Source: Nanobdellota archaeon (GTDB taxonomy: Archaea; Nanobdellota; Nanobdellia; Woesearchaeales; GCA-2686295). Taken from it: a stretch of 7,322 bases of DNA. Under the pieces are notes generated by a model. That model made no database searches, was not told the origin of the DNA, and saw only the letters and a list, made by a program, of their open reading frames with translations. Positions 1 to 6,335 of this stretch are shown here, one piece after another. The stretch spans positions 1-7,322 of the forward strand of contig JAHJDK010000257.1 in NCBI GenBank assembly GCA_018812505.1, read 5' to 3'. Numbering within the stretch: the stretch's first letter is position 1; every line of letters begins with the position of its first letter. Made by a program: the position numbers and the translations under genes.

Positions 1-2035
1 CACCATAACAACAGTTAATAGATCTATACTTTGTATCACATTCACATGTCTTGTAGTTATTAGGATTTCTTTGTTCAACCTTATTAAATTTATAGATTAT
101 TTTTGTAGGTTTTGGTGGTGGAGCTATCACTTCAATCAAATTGCTTCCTAAATCATAGATGTAAATAGTTGTTTTGTCTGAATCCATCTTTTTTATTCTG
201 TTCCCTAAGTAATCATAAACGTATTCTTCAAAAACAGCATCAGTTAAAGTTGTTACTTTTATAAGTCTGTTTTCATAATCATAATAATATTTGTATTTGC
301 TATCTTGAACCAAACTACCAACAATATTATATTTCAACTCGCTATTTTCAGCTGTCGCTTTCCCAGTCACTTTGTTAGTAACTTTAAGATTTGTTTTACT
401 TATAGTTTGTAGTTTATTATTGTTTTTCTCATAAGAATATGCATTTTCAAACTCTTTTGTGTTAGTTAATTTTAATCTATTTCCAATCTTATCATACTCA
501 TACTTCTGCTCTCCAAATAAATCAGACTTGACATTCTTAACCCTGTATAAGTTGTCATATTGATAATTATTGAGAACTACTTTCTTGCTGACATCTTTGT
601 ACATACTTAGCATGTTGCCTGCAAAGTCATAATCAAAAGATCTCTTGATTACCTGTGAATCTATGCTTTCAAGCCATTCCCGAATATTGTAATCATAACT
701 TGTCTTGATACTGTTTCCGTATTTAAAAGATTCAATGCTGCCTGTAGGATTATAATTCACATCAAAAACTATCTTTTTTTCTTCATTACCCTGCTTAATA
801 TTTATACCTAAAAACTGCAATAATTGATTATATTCATAAATAATTTTTTTTCCACTAGGGTATATTATTGAAGTCACTAATCCTGCTTTGTTATAATTGT
901 ATTTGGTTATGAATTGTTCTCCATCAATAGTTTTAACTTCTTCAACAATCTGTCCCTGGTCATTATATTTAAAATCAATTGATCCTGACAAGTCAAAAAT
1001 TTTGCAAACTCTGCCAATAGAATTCGTTTTATAGATGCAATTATTACTATTATCATAATAATACTGCATAGCTGTTAGATGTTGATTTTTGCCATTATAA
1101 TTCATCCACAAAATTTTTAATGGTCTATTAAGTACATCATATTCCATAACAGTTTCTCTGCCAAGAGCATCAACAGACTTAATAGGATTACCGTTTAAAT
1201 CATACAAAAAGGTTGTTCTTCCAGAATCAGGGTAGGTTTCTGAAATAACTTGACCAATAGAGTTATATTCTTTTGTAGTTGATTGACCTTCAGGATTAAT
1301 GGCTTTAATCATTCGACCTAAAATATCATATTCATAATTAGCAATGACCTCATCAGTTGTTCCCTTGGCTTCAATTACTTTTAAAAGATTACCAAACTTG
1401 TCAGATTCAGTTCTTGTAATAACTCTATTCTCATCTGCAACTTCAACAATTGTATAATCTTTATTTGGTATAAAATTTGTTTTTATAGAACCTTCATAGA
1501 ATAATATGCAACCCGGATAATTTTCACAAGTATTTGTGTTAAAATTAGAACAGGAATAACTAGTTCCAGAGGTTTTACAAACTTGTTCAGATTCACAACT
1601 CCAAGCACCAACATCATATTTATCGTCAACAATACAACCATTACCATCAACTACATATATACTTGAACAGGAAATTGTTTGATAATGTTCCTCTCTGTTT
1701 TTAGGTATACACATTCCACCTAAATCTTCAGCATCAAACTCATTATTTTCATTTACGTCTGCCCAAGCACATTTATTATTTGAAAAAGTAGGATTTGTAC
1801 ACACATTTCCTAATTCACCATATAATTCTCCTAGTCCAGCACAGAATTCTCCTATGTTAATCTCTTTATTACACTCAGTTCTTTGATAACAGGTGTATTC
1901 TGATGGACAATCCTCATAACTATATGCTGAACAACTTATAGTTCCATCACAATAACTTTTTGTTTCTTGAGCTGCAGCTATTTGAATAATCATTAGAAAC
2001 ATTAACAACAATCCAAATAACTTTTTTGGTATCAT
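1..2035 (-). CDS. Secreted Cys-rich / YD-repeat (Rhs) protein, 3' end beyond the window
   Basis: This frame is open from ATG at 2035 to the left edge: 678 residues with no stop. Residues 1-22 (MIPKKLFGLLLMFLMIIQIAAA) look like a signal peptide cleaved before Gln23. Residues 29-176 hold 16 cysteines and a Ca-binding-type loop at 93-105. From about residue 177 to 637 it is a typical Rhs/YD array (YEYDILGRMIKAINPEG, YDLNGNPIKSVDALGRE, YDYLGNRIKKMD). In Rhs and Tc-toxin C proteins such repeats wrap into a beta-shell around a C-terminal effector. After residue 637 the Rhs pattern stops and a Pro-rich then Cys-rich tail begins (APPPKP; TCECD; NCCYG) where HSDHLGS is usually expected. The start overlaps the preceding stop as ATGA and has an AAAGGTG ribosome-binding site. 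A codon-by-codon reading found no frameshift. The Rhs assignment is firm; the role of the Cys module and tail is unknown. Confidence 0.9.
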   Translation of the reverse strand, partial: MIPKKLFGLLLMFLMIIQIAAAQETKSYCDGTISCSAYSYEDCPSEYTCYQRTECNKEINIGEFCAGLGELYGELGNVCTNPTFSNNKCAWADVNENNEFDAEDLGGMCIPKNREEHYQTISCSSIYVVDGNGCIVDDKYDVGAWSCESEQVCKTSGTSYSCSNFNTNTCENYPGCILFYEGSIKTNFIPNKDYTIVEVADENRVITRTESDKFGNLLKVIEAKGTTDEVIANYEYDILGRMIKAINPEGQSTTKEYNSIGQVISETYPDSGRTTFLYDLNGNPIKSVDALGRETVMEYDVLNRPLKILWMNYNGKNQHLTAMQYYYDNSNNCIYKTNSIGRVCKIFDLSGSIDFKYNDQGQIVEEVKTIDGEQFITKYNYNKAGLVTSIIYPSGKKIIYEYNQLLQFLGINIKQGNEEKKIVFDVNYNPTGSIESFKYGNSIKTSYDYNIREWLESIDSQVIKRSFDYDFAGNMLSMYKDVSKKVVLNNYQYDNLYRVKNVKSDLFGEQKYEYDKIGNRLKLTNTKEFENAYSYEKNNNKLQTISKTNLKVTNKVTGKATAENSELKYNIVGSLVQDSKYKYYYDYENRLIKVTTLTDAVFEEYVYDYLGNRIKKMDSDKTTIYIYDLGSNLIEVIAPPPKPTKIIYKFNKVEQRNPNNYKTCECDTKYRSINCCYG
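128..1411 (-). repeat. YD (Rhs) peptide-repeat block
   Basis: Residues 209-636 of the leftmost protein form a degenerate array of about 20-residue units with the pattern Y-x-YD-x-x-G-x-x-(I/V)-x-x-x. Examples are YEYDILGRMI, FLYDLNGNPI, FDYDFAGNML, YEYDKIGNRL, YDYENRLIKV and YVYDYLGNRI. The units repeat at protein level; I did not see long exact DNA repeats. Such arrays build the spiral beta-shell of Rhs and TcC proteins. Confidence 0.85.
1508..1951 (-). other. 16-cysteine extracellular-type module before the YD repeats
   Basis: Residues 29-176 of the leftmost protein contain 16 cysteines (29, 35, 43, 49, 55, 65, 79, 89, 109, 123, 134, 147, 153, 162, 170, 176), an even number suited to disulfides in an exported protein. 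Within it, residues 93-105 read DVNENNEFDAEDL, which fits the D-x-N-x-N...D-x-x-D-L pattern of dockerin or thrombospondin-type Ca-binding loops. I do not recognise the module as a named domain. It separates the signal peptide from the first clear Rhs repeat. Confidence 0.6.
2032..2035 (-). promoter_or_regulatory. ATGA stop/start overlap (translational coupling)
   Basis: On the minus strand, ATGA holds the ATG of the Cys-rich/YD protein and the TGA of the preceding Rhs middle segment, in a different frame. This arrangement usually means co-transcription and coupled translation, so the two Rhs halves are probably made together. Confidence 0.75.
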
Positions 2036-4200
2036 CTAGCACCTTTACTTTTATCGCTTATGGCCGGCAGTATTTCCTTAATTCTCATAAGAGGATTATT
2101 CTCAAATAAACTACTGCTATAAACTCCTCCACCAGGTGAACTGTCAAATTGACCTTTTGTACTGGCTAATTTCGTTTTCCAAGTTTTACTTACAAGACTA
2201 GTTTCCGGATAATAGTCTATTTTTGAAACTAACCAATTATTACCACTTTGCTGTGTCTGTGATTGTATTGTTCTTCCCAAGCCATCAGTAAATGTTATTG
2301 AAACAGCACTTTGTTTTTCATCAATTTTAGTTATGGTTTTTACCCAATTAGGGTTTTTTTTGCTTTCAAAGAAATGATATTCATAAGTTATATCAGGTTT
2401 TGATAATGTTGAACCTGGACCTGCAACTTTTTTAGCTCTATTAAATGAATCATATTCAGTTTGTGTTGTTTCTCCATTTGGAGACACAACCGTTTCAACC
2501 AAGTACAAGTTATTAAGATAAGTTTTTGCTTCGTGTCCTAAAACATTCTTTGTACAAGTCAATACTGAATGTCCGAAAGAATTATATTTTTCATCATTTG
2601 AGCAAGGATTGTTATTGTCCCCATAGAAAAAATATGTCGGGTTTCCTTTAGCATCAACTGATTCTAAAACATTACCATAATCATCATAAGAAATTATTTT
2701 TGATACAATCCTATTAGGACCTGGCTTTGACTTTTTCATTTTCTGTGATTCGCCTACAAATTGTGTTTTGTCATCAACCCATAATTCTGTAAGTGACGGA
2801 TACCAATTTCCTTTAAATTGTGCCCATATATTTCTTGAAATTGACAAAACATTAGAATCTGATTCTTTATTCTCATACATTCTTGTTTCATATACTTGTC
2901 CAAGCATATGTTTAGTTTTCATCTCTGGATAAATCTCATAAGCGTACTGATTTGTAGTTATTAATGTTTGACCATTAGTATTTGTGGTATTTGTTTTTCT
3001 TGGTAAGCCATTTTCTGTATATTCTATATTTTGTAATTTTGTCAACCCATCCATAATTGATTTTGTTTGTACCACTTTTGTTGTCACAGAATCCAAAAAG
3101 TTAAGACTTTTATGGTTGAGACTTTTTATTTCATACTGGTTTTCTTCTGATCCTAATAATTTATTAGTGCTAGAATAATATTCAACTTTCTCCAACATTC
3201 CTCTCTTATTGTTATTATTTGTTTCTCTCTCCGAACCTGTATCTGGTTGTTGATATGCAGTTGTGAAAGTATATAATACATATCCATATGGTTTTGTCAT
3301 ACCCTCTTCATCTGTGAATGGCACTTCAGTTACAGTTCTATAATTTACCTCTGCACCTCCATAAGCAGAAGCCATTAAATTTTCATCTTCATCAGCTATT
3401 TTCTTTTGGTAAGGTCCAGGAACAGATGTTGCAACTCCACTACTTTCTCCTTCACTACTTTTTCCTATACCATCTTCTTCATTAAAATCTAAACCACGTT
3501 TGTTGTACATATATCGAGTGTTTATGCATTCATCCATACCATTACATTCTGTTACTAACTTAACTCGTAAACCTCCACCATAATGAGTATCTTTTGCCAC
3601 TATCTTGCCTCCAGAGTATGAAGCTTCATCAAAATAAGAATCCTGCACATACTGATACCTGTCTGGCTCGTAAACAAACTCAGTTGTTTTACCTTCAGGC
3701 CAATAAATTTTTGATAAACTCCAGGCTTCAGGTCTTAACCCAGTTGGTAAGTCCTTATGATTGTATTTATTACTACTATCTGAATTATCAAAGTAGTATC
3801 CCCATCTGTCATGATTGCTTTCTACCCATGAAGGATTATAACCATATTCAAATTCATATGTTAAATATTCTGATCCAGTTCCATAACTTAATAATTTCTT
3901 AAGTGTCAATCGTCCTTTCTTTGAGGTTGAACTAATATCATTTTCAAGAGCACCAGATGCTAATGAATAATCATACACAAAATCATATTTTCCTGTTAAA
4001 TATTCTTTTCCTCCTTGTTTGGAAAATAATTGTATTGACTTCAAAACTGGCAACATGTTCTCAGCTCCATCAAGCTTTGATAAGTCATAATTGAAAACAG
4101 CTTTTTGGGTTGTTGATTCAATTGATTCTAGAACTGACAATTCAGATACAGCGCTAGACCAAGTTTTATATCCATAACTATTGATTGTGCATTCAGTCAT
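2032..4200 (-). CDS. Rhs/SpvB-type middle segment, separated from its N-terminal part by an in-frame TAA
   Basis: This is 722 residues from the first in-frame ATG. It has no signal peptide and no ribosome-binding site before the ATG, and it begins in the middle of a fold. It continues the 473-residue upstream protein in the same frame after one TAA and 17 sense codons. Family landmarks are DRWGYY (131-136), WPEGKTTEFVYEPDR (167-181), GGGLRVKLVTECNG (208-221), SYDDYGNVLESVDAKGNP (504-521), YDSFNRAKKV (583-592) and TDGLGRTIQSQ (638-648). These match the middle of Bacteroidetes-type RHS proteins and of Tc-toxin B components. It ends in TGA overlapping the next ATG. Possible readings are the distal part of a gene broken by a nonsense mutation, a read-through product, or a separately translated protein. 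The protein-level homology is clear; independent expression is doubtful. Confidence 0.8.
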   Translation of the reverse strand: MTECTINSYGYKTWSSAVSELSVLESIESTTQKAVFNYDLSKLDGAENMLPVLKSIQLFSKQGGKEYLTGKYDFVYDYSLASGALENDISSTSKKGRLTLKKLLSYGTGSEYLTYEFEYGYNPSWVESNHDRWGYYFDNSDSSNKYNHKDLPTGLRPEAWSLSKIYWPEGKTTEFVYEPDRYQYVQDSYFDEASYSGGKIVAKDTHYGGGLRVKLVTECNGMDECINTRYMYNKRGLDFNEEDGIGKSSEGESSGVATSVPGPYQKKIADEDENLMASAYGGAEVNYRTVTEVPFTDEEGMTKPYGYVLYTFTTAYQQPDTGSERETNNNNKRGMLEKVEYYSSTNKLLGSEENQYEIKSLNHKSLNFLDSVTTKVVQTKSIMDGLTKLQNIEYTENGLPRKTNTTNTNGQTLITTNQYAYEIYPEMKTKHMLGQVYETRMYENKESDSNVLSISRNIWAQFKGNWYPSLTELWVDDKTQFVGESQKMKKSKPGPNRIVSKIISYDDYGNVLESVDAKGNPTYFFYGDNNNPCSNDEKYNSFGHSVLTCTKNVLGHEAKTYLNNLYLVETVVSPNGETTQTEYDSFNRAKKVAGPGSTLSKPDITYEYHFFESKKNPNWVKTITKIDEKQSAVSITFTDGLGRTIQSQTQQSGNNWLVSKIDYYPETSLVSKTWKTKLASTKGQFDSSPGGGVYSSSLFENNPLMRIKEILPAISDKSKGAR
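2040..2046 (-). promoter_or_regulatory. Ribosome-binding site for the leftmost gene
   Basis: AAAGGTG lies four bases before the ATG at 2035, inside the last codons of the upstream gene. GGTG can pair with the 3' end of 16S rRNA. It supports this ATG as a true start despite the overlap with the upstream stop. Confidence 0.55.
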
Positions 4201-4251
4201 AATTGTTCGTACGTTATCTTCTGGAGAATTAATAACTACAGGATTAAATTT

Positions 4252-4254
4252 TTA
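4252..4254 (-). other. In-frame TAA splitting one Rhs reading frame
   Basis: The TAA after KEKINFNY lies in exactly the same frame as the downstream 722-residue segment (54 bases from the TAA to that ATG). The 17 codons between are all sense and read KFNPVVINSPEDNVRTI. The two parts fit the family pattern across the break: W-K-L-K-T-I-x-x-x-D-G-K-E-K-I-N-F-N-Y, then the next strands. TAA is one base from GAA, AAA, CAA or TAT/TAC, so a single substitution or a read-through event would restore the long protein. Confidence 0.85.
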
Positions 4255-5673
4255 GTAATTAAAGTTAATTTTTTCTTTTCCATCTGAACTGATTATTGTT
4301 TTGAGTTTCCAGTTAGTGGTAAAACTTTCTCCAAGTGCAGCCTTAACAAAATAATCTTCTTCACATGAAGTGTCACTTTTTCTTTTTGTATGTATCATGT
4401 TACGACTGTGAAGAATCTGTTCTTGCTCTGAAAAAACATATTTATTTCCATAAGTATCATATGCCTCAAAACTAGTAATATCATTATTATTTCCAGAATT
4501 TCCAAATCTATCAATTCCAAAACTATTTGGAATAGAAACTATTTTATCCATATTTGAACTAGCTGTTTGCAAATTCCAACTTATTGTATTTCTATAATCA
4601 AATGCAGACACTGATTGAGATTGTTTAGGAACCAAAACACCTGAAAGTCCAGGCATCTGAATTATATAACTATCAGGTTGCTCCCTGTCAATATTCCATG
4701 ATGCTGAATGGTTAATTACTGATTCAAAAGCATATTTGTGAACTGCATATGAATCCTTTATTTGTCCATCATCTTTTATCACATTTATTCCACAAACATA
4801 ATTGCTTAAAGTTGTTTCATTTGAAAAACCAAATTGTTTTGATGATTTACAAATCGCATGTTTATCACTTATGTCTAAAGGATTCATACCTAATTTGTCA
4901 GCACAATATCTGTTAGCTCTTTCAAATGCACTATTATAAGCTTCTATTCCTGTACCACTAAATTTAACTTCGCAAGGTATAAAGACTGTTTTGTCACACA
5001 TAAGTCTGCCTTGAGATGTTTCTTTGTATTCATCACTTTCAGATCCTTTACAAAACAAATCTTCATTTAACAAATAATTTCTAGCATAAGAATGAGCTTT
5101 ATCCTGATTATCTTTAGTTAAAGTGTAAAAATAACCATCTACAAATCTCATGTTATTGCCTTTTTTTAAGAATAAGGTTGAATAATCCACAAAAGAAGCT
5201 GATCTGCTTCCTTTAGTTAGCTGATAATTGATAGCATTGATTCCTGCAATAACATTCTTAACAATAACTTCACGTGGATCAAAACTTATAGTTAACCCAG
5301 GAGGTAATCTTTTCAAGAATTTTCCAACACTATACTTAACTTCTTCCCAAGTATTATCAGCGTCATCATCAGGATCTGAAAAGTAAGTTACTTTAGCACC
5401 ATTATAACCATCAGGTAAGCCTTGAACCATTCTGCTCACAGCTGGAAAATTCACACTCCATCCCAAACCAACAGGTGAAGATCTTTGATCAACTCTTATG
5501 CCTGCTTGATAGCTAAGACTTACAGGGTAACCAATATTTTTCTCTTTAATTTCAAATAGAGGAATTCCAAGTCCCATATCTCCATTATAATAATTTACAT
5601 ATGCAGATGTGAATCCGAAGTTTAATATTAAGATACAAGTTATTACTGTTATCAAAAACAATTTACTCTTCAT
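4252..5673 (-). CDS. Secreted N-terminal Rhs (SpvB/Bacteroidetes-RHS type) domain protein
   Basis: This is 473 residues from ATG at 5673. Residues 1-24 are a signal peptide (KSK, then LFLITVITCILILNFGF, TSA cleavage). The mature part starts with the classic RHS N-terminus: GDMGLGIPLFEIKEKNIGYP (31-50), VSLSYQAGI (51-59), SPVGLGWSVNFPAVSRMVQG (66-85) and PDGY (87-90). Further on, PGLSGVL (341-347), DTYGNKYVF (405-413) and TTNWKLKTIISSDGKEKINF (452-471) match the same family. Residues 190-330 are an unusual insert with six cysteines between 208 and 294. In Tc toxins and RHS proteins this region forms the first part of the hollow beta-shell. It stops at TAA in the middle of the fold, and the same frame resumes directly as the next segment, so this is probably the N-terminal third of a protein of about 1,200 residues. 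It overlaps the preceding gene by ATGA. Confidence 0.88.
   Translation of the reverse strand: MKSKLFLITVITCILILNFGFTSAYVNYYNGDMGLGIPLFEIKEKNIGYPVSLSYQAGIRVDQRSSPVGLGWSVNFPAVSRMVQGLPDGYNGAKVTYFSDPDDDADNTWEEVKYSVGKFLKRLPPGLTISFDPREVIVKNVIAGINAINYQLTKGSRSASFVDYSTLFLKKGNNMRFVDGYFYTLTKDNQDKAHSYARNYLLNEDLFCKGSESDEYKETSQGRLMCDKTVFIPCEVKFSGTGIEAYNSAFERANRYCADKLGMNPLDISDKHAICKSSKQFGFSNETTLSNYVCGINVIKDDGQIKDSYAVHKYAFESVINHSASWNIDREQPDSYIIQMPGLSGVLVPKQSQSVSAFDYRNTISWNLQTASSNMDKIVSIPNSFGIDRFGNSGNNNDITSFEAYDTYGNKYVFSEQEQILHSRNMIHTKRKSDTSCEEDYFVKAALGESFTTNWKLKTIISSDGKEKINFNY
5670..5673 (-). promoter_or_regulatory. ATGA stop/start overlap between small exported protein and SpvB-like gene
   Basis: The TGA of the Thr-rich small protein and the ATG of the 473-residue Rhs N-terminal protein share ATGA. 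This places both in one transcription unit with probable translational coupling. Confidence 0.75.
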
Positions 5674-6266
5674 TCTTTAATCCTCGCCACTAACTGACCT
5701 CCCATCCAAACATAATCAATTACTGTTCTTACTGGGTTGGAAATTACTTTAGTTGAACTATCAACTGTCTGTGCACTTTGTGTTGTCTCAGTTGTTTGAG
5801 TAGTTGTCTGACTGCTCGTAGTTGTTTTTGCAGTTGTTGTTTTACCCAACACCTTTGTATTTACAAATGAATTTATAGTGTAGCCTGCTTTAGGCATTTT
5901 GTAGTTGCAATTGATAACTGTTGGCGTTTTCCTAACGCTTTGATACCATGTGTTGAAGTCTCTAACATCATTTAATGTGTACTTGCTCTTGGAAGGGTTC
6001 ATCTGAAAATCCTTTAAGATTATTCCATAAACATTTTGTATCTCAGATAAAGAATCAACGTTTGAAGGACAATTAGTAACTTTAACAGATGGAGTAGAAG
6101 TTTTACTAGGTAAAGATGTTCTGCTATACCTAGCCAAGCCACCAATGTTGGAGTCAACATCGACAAGAGACATAGTCAAACCTGCAATTAAGAAAAACAC
6201 TAGAAAACCACTGCTGTATTTCAATAATTCCAAAGTATTACGCCTCTTAATAATACCACACCTCAA
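5670..6266 (-). CDS. Small exported Thr-rich protein ending in an Rhs core fragment
   Basis: Up to 198 residues; no full-length relative recognised. There is no ATG near the 5' end. TTG at 6266 gives a basic n-region (KRR) before the hydrophobic stretch FLVFFLIAGLTMSLV (21-35), a signal peptide or membrane anchor. TTG at 6233 is an alternative, preceded nine bases upstream by AGAGG. Residues about 40-140 are a soluble region with two cysteines (66, 120) and no motif I can name. Residues 143-170 are a Thr/Ser/Gln-rich linker of the kind seen in glycosylated surface proteins. The last 16 residues (IDYVWMGGQLVARIKE) look like the Rhs-core strand that normally comes just before HSDHLGS. The gene is the first of the operon and overlaps the next by ATGA. 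It may be an accessory of the Rhs system, or a remnant in which an Rhs gene lost its middle and end. Confidence 0.7.
   Translation of the reverse strand: MRCGIIKRRNTLELLKYSSGFLVFFLIAGLTMSLVDVDSNIGGLARYSRTSLPSKTSTPSVKVTNCPSNVDSLSEIQNVYGIILKDFQMNPSKSKYTLNDVRDFNTWYQSVRKTPTVINCNYKMPKAGYTINSFVNTKVLGKTTTAKTTTSSQTTTQTTETTQSAQTVDSSTKVISNPVRTVIDYVWMGGQLVARIKE
5681..5685 (-). promoter_or_regulatory. Ribosome-binding site for the SpvB-like gene
   Basis: GAGGA lies seven bases before the ATG at 5673, inside the final codons of the upstream small protein. With the signal peptide that follows, it fixes this ATG as the start. Confidence 0.6.
5757..5840 (-). repeat. Thr/Ser/Gln-rich low-complexity linker
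   Basis: Residues 143-170 of the small exported protein consist mainly of Thr with Ser, Gln and Ala (TTTAKTTTSSQTTTQTTETT). It is a likely flexible, possibly O-glycosylated spacer between the folded part and the Rhs-like C-terminal strand. Confidence 0.7.
6255..6266 (-). promoter_or_regulatory. Possible non-ATG start region of the small exported gene
   Basis: Minus-strand TTGAGGTGTGGT spans the first TTG (6266-6264) and a GAGGTG stretch. With the TATA box about 24 bp upstream, transcription would begin near 6264, so a leaderless TTG start is possible. GAGGTG could instead be a ribosome-binding site for a start further in. The true start is unresolved. Confidence 0.3.
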
Positions 6267-6286
6267 ATAGTCTTTGAATGTTCTAA

Positions 6287-6294
6287 TATATAAA
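6287..6294 (-). promoter_or_regulatory. TATA box of the Rhs operon (archaeal-type promoter)
   Basis: TTTATATA lies in the only sizeable intergenic gap (6267-6335), preceded by an A-rich run that could serve as a BRE. Its centre is 24 bases from the TTG at 6266, the usual archaeal TATA-to-start distance. I see no matching bacterial -35/-10 pair. It would drive the small exported gene and, through the ATGA overlaps, the Rhs genes downstream. The rest of the gap shows no hairpin or T-run terminator for the upstream gene. Confidence 0.5.
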
Positions 6295-6335
6295 TGTTTT
6301 TTTATGGTAAATTATTATGTGAGTGTGAAAATTAT

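Noticed and set aside
2984..3178. 64-codon open frame on the plus strand
   Set aside because: It lies wholly opposite the well-supported Rhs middle segment, with no ribosome-binding site or recognisable protein features.
3594..3902. 102-codon open frame on the plus strand
   Set aside because: It is the antisense of conserved Rhs motifs (DRWGYY, WPEGKTTEFVYEPDR); its composition looks like a shadow of Tyr/Asp-rich coding sequence.
4198..4200. ATG at 4200 as a genuine independent start
   Set aside because: It has no ribosome-binding site, no signal peptide follows, and homology extends upstream in the same frame through the TAA. I kept the coordinates but consider it the distal part of the preceding gene.
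4252..4254. Global reassignment of TAA as a sense codon
   Set aside because: TAA ends the rightmost gene at 6336-6338 and is followed by further in-frame stops, and the long frames otherwise avoid TAA, so a general code change is not supported.
6267..6335. Terminator hairpin or small RNA in the intergenic gap
   Set aside because: I found no inverted repeat followed by a T-run on the minus strand; the gap is A/T-rich and is explained by the TATA box.
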